In this document: piece after piece, positions 19,017-27,975 of the stretch | Layout of the letters: every line of letters begins with the position of its first letter | Numbering within the stretch: position 1 is the stretch's first letter | Origin: Bacteroides sp. | GTDB taxonomy: Bacteria; Bacteroidota; Bacteroidia; Bacteroidales; Muribaculaceae | Assembly: GCA_023665145.1 (NCBI GenBank) | Contig: JAMPEM010000007.1 | Location: 1-64,000 of the forward strand | Direction of reading: 5' to 3' | DNA length: 64,000 bases | Made by a program: the position numbers and the translations under genes | Notes under the pieces: model-generated | Databases searched by the model: none | What the model was told of the DNA's origin: nothing | The model's input: the letters and a program-made list of their open reading frames with translations, nothing else

Positions 19017-21386
19017 TCAAAATGGATATCCGATTGAAAAATGGAAACTCGAATCCCTCCCCCATTTCGGGTGTATTATTGGCCACGGTTCAGCTCCCTC
19101 TGCCGGATTATGTGCTTTCATTCCCAAATCAAATCGCAACAAGAAATAATTAAAATCAAGTCTTATTCCCACTCCGTATGCTGCCGCTATCTGTTTATAA
19201 AACTTATCAAATAGGAATACACCACCCGGTTGCTCCGGATAATTTCTTATTGTCCAAATATTTCCCGCATCCACAAAAAACGCTCCTTCTACTACCCAAA
19301 ACAATTTTGATCGCATTTCCGCATTCATCAATAATTTTATATCTCCACATTGATATATAAAATCACTCACCAATCTTCCTCCACGATATGACCCGGGGCC
19401 AAGAGTCCTTACCGACCATCCTCTCACTCCATTGGCACCACCTCCGTAAAAACGTTTCTCAAACGGAAGTACATATGAATTGCCGTATGGGACACCTACA
19501 CCCATACCCACATGTAGCGCAAGTGAATTGCGATGGTCAAAATAATGCACATACGACACATCTCCCTCCACCTTGAAATATTGAGAATACCTGATTCCAA
19601 ATACTTTATACGGATTCTCATGGAAATTCTTCCTATGGGTGAATATACTGTTGATTAAGAACAAAAGATTACCTGCTATCTCACCATTAAACCGCAATGT
19701 ATATATATCCTTTTGCATCCCGCGCGTCCACAAATGCTCCCTGCGCTTATTGCTATGGTAAAACTGATACCCCATCCGCATAATGAAGTGGTCCTCATAA
19801 CTATATCTCAGCAACGGATTATCCGGAGCTATCTGATTCAGAAAATCATTCGTACTCTCCGGTAAATAAACATAGTTTATATCTATCGGAGTAAGTACAT
19901 GACGGTTTCGAGAATATCGCTCAAGCCATTTGTATGACCATCCCATCGTCCCGATTACCCTCGTATATTCCGGACGCTCCTGATAATTCATCGAAATATT
20001 GAATTCAGTCTGAGCTTGTATCCTACGTTTGAAACTCTCTTTTAACAACGGAGCCTTGAATTTCGGAAAAATCAAACCCACCTCTGTCGAATACTCCATA
20101 TATCGGTTATGGATCAATCCGTCAAGATTCCCACTCACTGATTCATACGCTCCTCTGAACTTCGCTGACAGAGTCTCACTACCCTTACCTATATTCCTGT
20201 GTGTATACGTTACTGCCGCAGCCAAACCCAAATCTCCCTCCGAATGTGTCCCCTCAAGTTCAAAAGATACAGACTGTGACTTACCCGGTGTCAATAGGAT
20301 ATACGCATCCATGAACTGAATATCATCCGACACCCCTATCGGAACGAAGCGTATATTGGTAAACTTCAATATACTCAATCTGGACAGCGCTTTATAAGTA
20401 CGATTCACATTCACCTCACTGTATATCGCACCCGGCTCCAAAAAACAATTGTCATACAACACAGACGGACGCAAATACTTATCTTTGCCGTACAATATTG
20501 TTATCCCACGGAATTCTACCGTATCCTCAGCCTGTATTCTCGTCAGATTATCCATCTTTGACGGGTCATAATCTGTCACATAAACCACCTTCCTCAACAC
20601 ATGTCGCAAATGACTCAATCGCTCCGCTGACAATCCCGGTGACGACGGCGGATTGCTTACCCGCATCGTCAAATCCACATCATAACTCCCTTCAGTCGTA
20701 TCTGCCACAAATGTCACATACTCCTTCGTAAATGTGTAATAACCACGATTTCGCAAATATTGAGTGATAATTGATTGTTGTTTCTCCAATAACGAACGAT
20801 CCAATGGATCACCATCCTTTATGGTGAAATGCATCGAATCCATCATCACTATATCCCTCAACGTATCATTTGGAAACTCATAATTTATACTCTTGACTCT
20901 ATGGACACCTCCCGGTTTCAGGCGATACCCAACATTAGCCTTCTTCTTGACCGAATCAAGAATCGTATCAACCTCTACCTCTGCCTCAAGATAACCCTTA
21001 TTTACCATCGCAAGTCGCAACTGAGCCGCACTATTGAGGGTCAAAGCATTATCATAAATTACCGGAGGTTCCCCTATCTTGCGTATCCACCGATTCCACC
21101 ACTTCGTCGTATCCTTCCCGCTCATATTATAGATATTAAGACGCAACTTAGTAGTCCACAGCATCTTATGATTAGGAATCTGACGCAAATACAACATCAT
21201 CTCCTGCTCCGACAAATCTTTGGTACTGTCCTCAATATTGATACTTACCTTATCAAGCAAATATTCTCCCGCAGGTACATGACGAGTACTGCTGCACGAC
21301 CATAAAACAACGCACAGCAACATTACTAATATGCCGCCGGTAAAACTTCTCAATTTTATTTTTCTTTCGAGATTGATGTTTACCAA
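19017..21386 (-). CDS. TamA/BamA-family outer-membrane barrel with lipoprotein signal
   Basis: Outer-membrane protein of 789 residues, probably in surface-protein assembly or export. The N-terminus has a hydrophobic signal ending in LWSC (Cys about 31), so it is a predicted lipoprotein. POTRA-like periplasmic repeats follow (about 35-330), then a C-terminal 16-strand-type barrel with the Omp85 signature GVRGWSVRTLGPG (about 680) and a terminal aromatic strand ending YPF. The start is odd: no ATG precedes the signal peptide in the open frame, and I use TTG at 21386. A -7 box, TAATTTTG at 21413-21406, would give a leader of about 15 nt, which supports it. Confidence 0.85.
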   Translation of the reverse strand: MVNINLERKIKLRSFTGGILVMLLCVVLWSCSSTRHVPAGEYLLDKVSINIEDSTKDLSEQEMMLYLRQIPNHKMLWTTKLRLNIYNMSGKDTTKWWNRWIRKIGEPPVIYDNALTLNSAAQLRLAMVNKGYLEAEVEVDTILDSVKKKANVGYRLKPGGVHRVKSINYEFPNDTLRDIVMMDSMHFTIKDGDPLDRSLLEKQQSIITQYLRNRGYYTFTKEYVTFVADTTEGSYDVDLTMRVSNPPSSPGLSAERLSHLRHVLRKVVYVTDYDPSKMDNLTRIQAEDTVEFRGITILYGKDKYLRPSVLYDNCFLEPGAIYSEVNVNRTYKALSRLSILKFTNIRFVPIGVSDDIQFMDAYILLTPGKSQSVSFELEGTHSEGDLGLAAAVTYTHRNIGKGSETLSAKFRGAYESVSGNLDGLIHNRYMEYSTEVGLIFPKFKAPLLKESFKRRIQAQTEFNISMNYQERPEYTRVIGTMGWSYKWLERYSRNRHVLTPIDINYVYLPESTNDFLNQIAPDNPLLRYSYEDHFIMRMGYQFYHSNKRREHLWTRGMQKDIYTLRFNGEIAGNLLFLINSIFTHRKNFHENPYKVFGIRYSQYFKVEGDVSYVHYFDHRNSLALHVGMGVGVPYGNSYVLPFEKRFYGGGANGVRGWSVRTLGPGSYRGGRLVSDFIYQCGDIKLLMNAEMRSKLFWVVEGAFFVDAGNIWTIRNYPEQPGGVFLFDKFYKQIAAAYGVGIRLDFNYFLLRFDLGMKAHNPAEGAEPWPIIHPKWGRDSSFHFSIGYPF

Positions 21387-21405
21387 CCTCTCGATTTTAG
21401 GATTA

Positions 21406-21413
21406 CAAAATTA
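21406..21413 (-). promoter_or_regulatory. -7 box for the Omp85-family gene
   Basis: The minus strand reads TAATTTTG, matching TAnnTTTG, 19 bp upstream of the TTG proposed as the start codon. No -33 TTG at 19-21 bp spacing. Confidence 0.5.
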
Positions 21414-21430
21414 CAAAAAAAATCCGTAAC

Positions 21431-21462
21431 TTGTCACATCAACTTTTAAATATATACATTTG
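21431..21462 (+). promoter_or_regulatory. Promoter of the DUF2156 gene
   Basis: TTG at 21431-21433, 21 bp, TACATTTG at 21455-21462, the Bacteroidota -33/-7 pattern, with the ATG 35 bp downstream. It is divergent from the barrel gene promoter. Confidence 0.6.
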
Positions 21463-21497
21463 TTCTCATTATATAATTATGACCCACTATTGACACT

Positions 21498-22538
21498 ATG
21501 GACTATTACAATGCAATGCATCCAAATATCAAGAACAGATTTGACAATGAGCTTTTCAATAACCAAACAGCTCAATGTTCTCGATGTGAATCAGATCTAT
21601 ACTTAAATGCGATCAATGATATTAGATCCATTAATAAATCTCCTCTCATCTTCAAAACCATTACTACCAACGACATCCCTATTATAAAACCATATCTGGA
21701 GCAACAGTTTGCTCGCACCACAGATTTCTCTATCGGTGGATTACTCATGTGGGTTGAAGTTTTTCATTACAGATATTGCATCTATAAAAATACCCTTTTC
21801 ATAATCGGTGTACTCGAAAACGACTTCTCCCGACCGGCCTTCTCCATGCCCATAGGTGAACTTCCTCTCGAAAAATCCATAAAAATACTCAGAGAATACT
21901 GCAATGAACAGCACATCTCCCTCGAATTTTCTGCTGTGCCCCTGACATACCTTGACCAATTCTATAAACTAAATCCAACAAACGTCTACGAAATCAATGA
22001 TTGGGCTGACTATCTATATGACGCAGAAGCCCTCGCATCCCTCAAAGGTAAAAAGCTCTCAAAAAAAAGAAATCACGTCAATCGCTTCATGGCCGATTAT
22101 CACGACCACGTATTAATCTGCATGACACCCGAAAACGCACACATGGCTCTAACCTTCATGGACAAATTTGACCTCGAAGGAGATGATACCCCGATGGCTA
22201 TAATAGAGCGTCGGCAAACGAGAAAATTAATTCGCGAATTTGCCAAATGCAAAAACGATATGACTGGTGCATATCTTATTGTCAATGGCACTATTGCCGC
22301 ATTCACAATTGGCGACATTATCCGAGATACACTATTCATACACATAGAAAAGGGATTGAGACAATACAACGGATGTTATGAGACAATAAATACCCTTTTT
22401 GCACGACTCATCACAAAAACTTACCCCAATATCAGATACATTAATCGCGAAGACGATTCAGGAGACCCGGGTCTGCGAAAAGCAAAACTATCTTACCATC
22501 CACTCACAATGCTCCGGAAATTTAATGTTTCTTTCTAA
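21498..22538 (+). CDS. DUF2156 protein (phosphatidylglycerol lysyltransferase C-terminal-like)
   Basis: 346-residue cytosolic protein of the GNAT-like fold that forms the C-terminal domain of MprF aminoacyl-lipid synthases. Free-standing bacterial DUF2156 proteins are uncharacterised. Family landmarks are LSKKRNHVNRF (about 188-198) and the C-terminal INREDDSGDPGLRKAKLSYHP. There are no membrane helices, so it is not a full MprF. The first about 45 residues, including CSRC (Cys 27 and 30), look like an extension, and no later Met could serve as a start before the conserved part. Monocistronic, with its own promoter and a strong downstream palindrome. Confidence 0.8.
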   Translation: MDYYNAMHPNIKNRFDNELFNNQTAQCSRCESDLYLNAINDIRSINKSPLIFKTITTNDIPIIKPYLEQQFARTTDFSIGGLLMWVEVFHYRYCIYKNTLFIIGVLENDFSRPAFSMPIGELPLEKSIKILREYCNEQHISLEFSAVPLTYLDQFYKLNPTNVYEINDWADYLYDAEALASLKGKKLSKKRNHVNRFMADYHDHVLICMTPENAHMALTFMDKFDLEGDDTPMAIIERRQTRKLIREFAKCKNDMTGAYLIVNGTIAAFTIGDIIRDTLFIHIEKGLRQYNGCYETINTLFARLITKTYPNIRYINREDDSGDPGLRKAKLSYHPLTMLRKFNVSF

Positions 22539-22580
22539 GACACTTGAAGGGTGCACCATACATAATACGCATCCCTTCAT

Positions 22581-22632
22581 AAAATGGAATATGAGGTGGA
22601 CATCAAGTGATGTCCACCTCATATTCCATTTT
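22581..22632. terminator. 25-bp perfect palindrome, terminator after the DUF2156 gene
   Basis: Perfect inverted repeat with arms 22581-22605 and 22608-22632 and only two bases between; the innermost pairs must open. Starting AAAA and ending TTTT, it can terminate on both strands between the convergent DUF2156 and mutB genes. Confidence 0.7.
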
Positions 22633-22647
22633 ATCTAATTTTATTTT

Positions 22648-22680
22648 ATTACTGTCTGCTAAAGTTTAGCAGACAGTAAT
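22648..22680 (-). terminator. 16-bp perfect palindrome, terminator after mutB
   Basis: ATTACTGTCTGCTAAA and its reverse complement around one base, 24 bp beyond the mutB stop. Together with the palindrome at 22581 it gives the convergent pair two back-to-back hairpins. Confidence 0.65.
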
Positions 22681-22704
22681 AATTTTATAAAATCTTAGAG
22701 ATTC

Positions 22705-24852
22705 TTACTGCTGGGCCCGATCCTCATTGAGAATTCTAATCATCTCAAGTGCACTCTTCGGTATTCTTGTACCGGGGCCAAATATAGCACATACACCTGC
22801 CTTATACAAGAAATCATAATCCTGAGCGGGGATTACACCTCCGGCTGTCACTAAAATGTCAGGACGGCCAAGCTTTTCAAGCTCTGCAATCACTTGGGGA
22901 ATGAGTGTTTTATGTCCTGCTGCAAGCGAACTTACACCAAGGATATGAACGTCATTCTCCACAGCCTGACGAGCTGCCTCTGCAGGTGTCTGGAACAATG
23001 GTCCCATGTCCACGTCAAAGCCACAGTCTGCATATCCTGTAGCGACAACCTTTGCGCCACGGTCATGTCCATCTTGACCCATCTTGGCTATCATTATACG
23101 AGGCTGACGACCTTCACGTTTTGCAAAGTCTGCAACTGCTTTGCGAGCTTCTTCAAATTCGGGATCACCCTTTTCTTCGCTTGAATACACACCTGATATT
23201 GTTTTGATTACTGCCTTGTAACGTCCTACTACCGCCTCACATGCATCGGAAATCTCTCCCAATGACGCTCTGAGTCCGGCAGCCTTGACAGCAAGGTCAA
23301 GGAGATTACCCTTGGAAGGATCTTTCACACACTCTGTGATAGCCTCCAATGCTTTCTTGACAGCCTCCTCGTCACGTCCCTCACGGAGAACCTCAAGACG
23401 TGCGCACTGCTCTTTTCTAACCTCTGTATTATCCACCTCAAGGATATCAATCGGATCCTCATGATCCAAGCGGAATTTGTTGATACCGATGATTGCCTGC
23501 TTACCGGAGTCGATACGAGCCTGTGTACGAGCTGCAGCTTCCTCAATGCGAAGTTTCGGAAGTCCCGTCTCGATTGCTTTAGCCATACCGCCAAGCTTCT
23601 CAATCTCCTGGATGTGTGCCCACGCCTTGGTTGCAATCTCCTCAGTGAGTTTCTCTACATAGTAGCTACCGGCCCAGGGATCCACCTGCTTGGTGACATA
23701 AGTCTCCTCTTGGATGTAAATCTGAGTATTACGTGCTATACGTGCTGAGAAATCCGTGGGAAGTGCGATAGCCTCATCGAGTGCGTTTGTATGAAGTGAT
23801 TGTGTATGTCCAAGAACAGCGCCCATAGCCTCAACACAGGTACGACCTACATTGTTGAAAGGATCTTGCTCTGTCAATGACCATCCGGAAGTCTGGCAGT
23901 GTGTACGCAATGCAAGCGACTTGGGATTCTTTGGATTGAATTGTTTAACAATCTTCGCCCATAGCATACGGGCTGCACGCATTTTGGCTATCTCCATGAA
24001 ATAATTCATCGAGATTCCCCAGAAGAATGACAAACGTGGAGCAAAGGAGTCAATGTCCATTCCGGCATTGACACCTGCACGAAGATATTCAAGACCATCG
24101 GCCAATGTATAAGCTAACTCAATATCAGCTGTAGCACCAGCCTCTTGCATGTGATATCCGGAGATAGAGATTGAATTGAACTTAGGCATATTCTTTGAAG
24201 TATATTCAAAGATGTCTGCAATTATCTTCATTGAGAATGCCGGTGGGTAAATGTATGTATTACGCACCATAAATTCCTTGAGGATGTCGTTTTGAATTGT
24301 TCCGGCCATCTCTTCGAGTTTAGCACCCTGCTCAAGTCCGGCGTTAATGTAGAAGGCAAGTACGGGAAGTACTGCGCCATTCATTGTCATTGACACCGAC
24401 ATCTTGTTCAATGGAATACCATCGAAAAGTACTTTCATATCCTCTATGGAGCAGATTGACACACCTGCTTTACCCACATCACCTACCACTCGTTCATGGT
24501 CAGCATCATAGCCACGGTGAGTCGGGAGGTCAAATGCTACTGAAAGACCTTTCTGACCCGACGCAAGATTACGGCGATAAAATGCGTTAGATTCCGCTGC
24601 AGTGGAGAATCCGGCATACTGACGGATAGTCCAGGGACGCATCGGATACATACCGCTGTATGGGCCACGGAGGAAGGGGGGCAAACCGGCTGCATAGTCG
24701 AGATGTTCCAGTCCTTCAAGATCGGCCTTTGTATATACTGATTTTACAGGTATGAGCTCAGCTGTCATCCAGTCTGCGCTTTCAGCTGTCGGCTTGTGTT
24801 CGCCGCAGCTTACCACCTTTGTGATATCTATCTCTTTATAATTGGGTTTCAT
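22705..24852 (-). CDS. mutB: Methylmalonyl-CoA mutase, large (B12-binding) subunit
   Basis: Adenosylcobalamin-dependent interconversion of succinyl-CoA and (R)-methylmalonyl-CoA, the carbon-skeleton step of propionate formation. The 715-residue protein has the TIM-barrel substrate domain (about 45-560; landmarks [20 protein letters not shown] and [10 protein letters not shown]) and the C-terminal cobalamin domain with the DxHxxG motif DGHDRG (594-599), whose His596 is the lower cobalt ligand. Two bases separate it from mutA. The GTPase chaperone MeaB is not in the window. The acceptor genes (epimerase, decarboxylase) lie 8-14 kb to the right. Confidence 0.97.
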   Translation of the reverse strand: MKPNYKEIDITKVVSCGEHKPTAESADWMTAELIPVKSVYTKADLEGLEHLDYAAGLPPFLRGPYSGMYPMRPWTIRQYAGFSTAAESNAFYRRNLASGQKGLSVAFDLPTHRGYDADHERVVGDVGKAGVSICSIEDMKVLFDGIPLNKMSVSMTMNGAVLPVLAFYINAGLEQGAKLEEMAGTIQNDILKEFMVRNTYIYPPAFSMKIIADIFEYTSKNMPKFNSISISGYHMQEAGATADIELAYTLADGLEYLRAGVNAGMDIDSFAPRLSFFWGISMNYFMEIAKMRAARMLWAKIVKQFNPKNPKSLALRTHCQTSGWSLTEQDPFNNVGRTCVEAMGAVLGHTQSLHTNALDEAIALPTDFSARIARNTQIYIQEETYVTKQVDPWAGSYYVEKLTEEIATKAWAHIQEIEKLGGMAKAIETGLPKLRIEEAAARTQARIDSGKQAIIGINKFRLDHEDPIDILEVDNTEVRKEQCARLEVLREGRDEEAVKKALEAITECVKDPSKGNLLDLAVKAAGLRASLGEISDACEAVVGRYKAVIKTISGVYSSEEKGDPEFEEARKAVADFAKREGRQPRIMIAKMGQDGHDRGAKVVATGYADCGFDVDMGPLFQTPAEAARQAVENDVHILGVSSLAAGHKTLIPQVIAELEKLGRPDILVTAGGVIPAQDYDFLYKAGVCAIFGPGTRIPKSALEMIRILNEDRAQQ

Positions 24853-24854
24853 GT

Positions 24855-26714
24855 TTACTTCAGAAGTTTAGCGTTAAAACCTACAAGGGTGTCAAGCACA
24901 TTCACACGTACGTGTACAAAATGCTCTATACCCTGAGCCTTGAGTTCTTCCATGCATACCGGAGCTCCTGCCACTACAAATATCGCACGGCCGTCAAGTG
25001 CCTTAAAGGCCTCCGGTGCATATTGTGCATACTCATCGTCGCTTGAACAGAGCACTACAACATCCGCACCTTTCTCCATAGCAGCGTCGATTCCTTCCTG
25101 CACACTATTGAAGCCGATATTGTCGATTATCTCATATCCTGCACATCCGAAGAAGTTGCCGGAGAACTGTGCACGGGCAAGTCTCATGGCAAGATTTCCG
25201 ATGGTTAGCATGAATACTTTGGGGCGTTTGCTGCTACGTTCCGTATCGAGACGAAGTTGCTCGAATTGGCTTGCAGCGCGGTCAAAGTGAAGATAATCCA
25301 CAGCACCATCTGCCACATCTTCTGAGCATCCGCATGAACCGGTACATTCTTTAATCTCAATCTTATCGAGTGCCATTTCATTGATGTTGGGGAATTGGTT
25401 TGTTCCCAAGAGGCTCTCTTTACGACGTGCAACGTCTGTGTGACGTTTTACACTGCTCTCCATGATTGCTTTTTGTACATTCCCTTGTTCGAGCTCTGCA
25501 AGGAATCCGCCTTTTTCTTCTACGGCAGTGAACAATTCCCATGCCACTTTAGCTATTGAGGCTGTCAATGTCTCGATATAATAGCTTCCGCCTGCGGGGT
25601 CTACCACTTTGTCAAGGTGTGACTCATCGCGGAGAAGGGATTGCTGGTTGCGTGCTATTCTCTCTGAGAACTCATCGGGATTCTTATATGTGATATCGAA
25701 GGGAAGAGTCTCTATTGAATTTACACCTGCCAATGCTGCACTCATTGTCTCTGTCATTGTGCGGAGCAGATTTACATGAGCGTCATAGATTGTTGTATTG
25801 AAGCGACTTGTGATGGCATGTACATGCATCTTGCATGCGCAGTCACATGCAGGATTGTAAGCTTTAACTATTTGAGCCCAAAGCATGCGAGCTGCACGGA
25901 ATTTGGCAAGCTCCATGAAATAATTGGATGAGATGCCACAGTTAAATTTAATACGGCAAGCAGCTTCAGTCGGGTTCAAACCGGCATCGGTCAGAATATT
26001 GAGCCATTCCGCACCCCATGCTAAAGCATATCCCAATTCTTGAGAAATATATGAACCGGCATTGTTAAGCATCGCTGAGTCTACAAGGAAGCAACGCATT
26101 CCAGGTATATCTTTGACTGCATTATATACCTTTAATGACTCTTCTTTGATATCCTTGGGGAATTTGAGTCCATGCTTGAGAAGTCTTTTGAAGGGATTAA
26201 ACTCAATCGCACCTTTGAAATCATCAGCAGCACCGGATTTTTTCACATAAGCGACAAATGCTTCTGCCACTTCTGCCGCACGTCCGGGACAGCATGAGAG
26301 GTTGATTTCGATTTTCTTCAAATCTATTCCGGAGAACAGCTTGTCGAAATCGGCAAGATTAAAATCACGATTAATCTTGAAGCCAAGTGAGTCTGCGCCA
26401 CGTTCGATGTTATGGAGTGCATGAGCATTCATCACTTCTGCATTTTCTCCGATAACTGTCTGGCGTGTACGCCATTCATTGTTGTCGCGTGTCCCGCGAA
26501 GATAAGGGAACTCGCCGGGAAGTGTGTCCAATGCTGCGAGTCCTTCAAGGTCTTCACGACGATAGAACGGCTGAACATTGAATCCTTCATTAGTACGCCA
26601 CACCAGTTTCTTCTGGAAATCGGCGCCTTTAAGGTCGACATTTATCTTCGCCAACCACTCTTCGGTGGTCACCGGCGGAAACATGTCAAAAAGCTTTTCT
26701 TTGTTTTCTGCCAT
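24855..26714 (-). CDS. mutA: Methylmalonyl-CoA mutase, small subunit
   Basis: Non-catalytic partner of MutB in the heterodimer. The 619-residue protein has a degenerate barrel domain and a C-terminal Rossmann-like domain that lacks the DxHxxG cobalamin motif, as expected for the small subunit. A Cys-rich insert (CTGSCGCSE, about 455-465) lies between the domains. It heads the mutAB operon behind a leader of about 150 nt with several stems. Lower overall conservation against MutB is normal. Confidence 0.95.
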   Translation of the reverse strand: MAENKEKLFDMFPPVTTEEWLAKINVDLKGADFQKKLVWRTNEGFNVQPFYRREDLEGLAALDTLPGEFPYLRGTRDNNEWRTRQTVIGENAEVMNAHALHNIERGADSLGFKINRDFNLADFDKLFSGIDLKKIEINLSCCPGRAAEVAEAFVAYVKKSGAADDFKGAIEFNPFKRLLKHGLKFPKDIKEESLKVYNAVKDIPGMRCFLVDSAMLNNAGSYISQELGYALAWGAEWLNILTDAGLNPTEAACRIKFNCGISSNYFMELAKFRAARMLWAQIVKAYNPACDCACKMHVHAITSRFNTTIYDAHVNLLRTMTETMSAALAGVNSIETLPFDITYKNPDEFSERIARNQQSLLRDESHLDKVVDPAGGSYYIETLTASIAKVAWELFTAVEEKGGFLAELEQGNVQKAIMESSVKRHTDVARRKESLLGTNQFPNINEMALDKIEIKECTGSCGCSEDVADGAVDYLHFDRAASQFEQLRLDTERSSKRPKVFMLTIGNLAMRLARAQFSGNFFGCAGYEIIDNIGFNSVQEGIDAAMEKGADVVVLCSSDDEYAQYAPEAFKALDGRAIFVVAGAPVCMEELKAQGIEHFVHVRVNVLDTLVGFNAKLLK

Positions 26715-26877
26715 AATTAAATAGCTGTAAAAAGTATGATATAGTGTAGTCTTAATCTACTGTACAACAACAACTTATGTTATCATACAGATTAAATGCC
26801 ACGTCTTTTTCAAACTTGAAAATTCGGTATCAGACTCAAGGTTGAGAGCCACGGGCACTCAATTTTGCGCAAAGATA
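26715..26877 (-). promoter_or_regulatory. Long structured 5' leader of mutAB with -7 box
   Basis: A -7 box TATCTTTG (26877-26870) predicts a leader of about 150 nt. In it: a hairpin with TTGAGTGCC and GGCTCTCAA arms (26862-26842), a TTTTCAA/TTGAAAA hairpin (26822-26807), and GTATGATA paired with TATCATAC (26788-26781 with 26741-26734) enclosing GTAG/CTAC. I see none of the cobalamin riboswitch core boxes. No open frame. Confidence 0.5.
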
Positions 26878-26909
26878 ATAATTTTTTTTGAATTATCTCT
26901 CTTAAAATG

Positions 26910-26952
26910 CGTAAAATTATCAAACATTTATGCGATGTCTGATAATTTTACG
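26910..26952 (-). terminator. Terminator of the patatin-amylase-prs operon
   Basis: 13-bp perfect inverted repeat: CGTAAAATTATCA (26910-26922) and TGATAATTTTACG (26940-26952), 40 bp past the prs stop and just upstream of the mutA promoter. Confidence 0.65.
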
Positions 26953-26992
26953 ACACATTTATTTTAGTGTTTTTCTTTGTTTGATTGTTCCG

Positions 26993-27937
26993 TTACTTAA
27001 ACAGGTATTGTGAAGATATTGACTGATGGTTATGAATTCTTCTGATTGTATCTGCAAAAAGTTTTGCTACCGGGAGAACGGTTGCCTTCGGGTTCTCCTT
27101 TCCGTACGGAATGGAGTCGGTAAAGATTATTTCAGTCAGGCCTGAATTTATTACTCGTTCGGTAGCCGGGTCGCTCATCACCGGGTGGGAGCATAGTGCT
27201 CTTACTGATTTGGCACCAAACGAAAGCAACAAGTCTGCTGCTTTTGTTATTGTTCCGGCTGTATCCACTATATCATCCACCAATATCACGTTCTTACCCT
27301 CTACATCTCCTATGACGGTCATCTTGGCAACAACATTGGCTTTGGCACGCTGTTTGTGACACAACACCAATGGAACATCGAAATATTTTGCATACGAATT
27401 TGCTCTCTTGGCACCACCTACATCAGGTGATGCAATCACCATATTTTCAAGGTGAAGGCTTTCGATAAATGGTATGAAGATAGAGGAAGCATATAGATGA
27501 TCCACCGGAACATCAAAGAATCCTTGTATCTGGTCTGCATGGAGATCCATCGTTATTAATCGATCGATTCCGGCTACGCTCAGGAGATCGGCTACAAGTT
27601 TGGCAGCGATGGAGACACGCGGTTTGTCTTTTCTGTCTTGACGTGCCCAGCCAAAATATGGAAGAACGGCGATAATTGTTCCGGCCGATGCTCGTTTGGC
27701 TGCATCTATCATCAGAAGAAGTTCCATTAGATTGTCAGAGTTTGGGAAGGTGGATTGCACCAAATATACCTCTGCTCCTCTAATCGATTCATCAAAGCAG
27801 ACTTCAAATTCGCCATCGGCAAAATTATCAACATGCATACTGCCCAGCTCTATGCCGAGTTCTTTACATATTGCTTCACCGAGGTAACGACTGTTTGTGC
27901 CTGCAAACACCTTGATGGGGGGAAGTGAATTGCTCAT
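26993..27937 (-). CDS. prs: Ribose-phosphate pyrophosphokinase
   Basis: Makes PRPP from ribose 5-phosphate and ATP for nucleotide, His, Trp and NAD synthesis. The 314-residue protein has the class I features: N-terminal FAGTNSRYLGEAI, the flexible-loop FGWARQDRK, the metal/ATP loop DLHADQIQGFF, and the PRPP-binding signature NVILVDDIVDTAGTI. Length is standard. It is 38 bp downstream of the amylase gene and is probably in one operon with it and the patatin gene, an unusual place for prs. Confidence 0.96.
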   Translation of the reverse strand: MSNSLPPIKVFAGTNSRYLGEAICKELGIELGSMHVDNFADGEFEVCFDESIRGAEVYLVQSTFPNSDNLMELLLMIDAAKRASAGTIIAVLPYFGWARQDRKDKPRVSIAAKLVADLLSVAGIDRLITMDLHADQIQGFFDVPVDHLYASSIFIPFIESLHLENMVIASPDVGGAKRANSYAKYFDVPLVLCHKQRAKANVVAKMTVIGDVEGKNVILVDDIVDTAGTITKAADLLLSFGAKSVRALCSHPVMSDPATERVINSGLTEIIFTDSIPYGKENPKATVLPVAKLFADTIRRIHNHQSISSQYLFK

Positions 27938-27975
27938 TGTTTAGAGTTTGTATATATAATGTAATATTGTTATTT

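Noticed and set aside
26715..26877. Cobalamin riboswitch before mutA
   Set aside because: No B12-box or other conserved core sequence is visible; only unassigned stems are seen.
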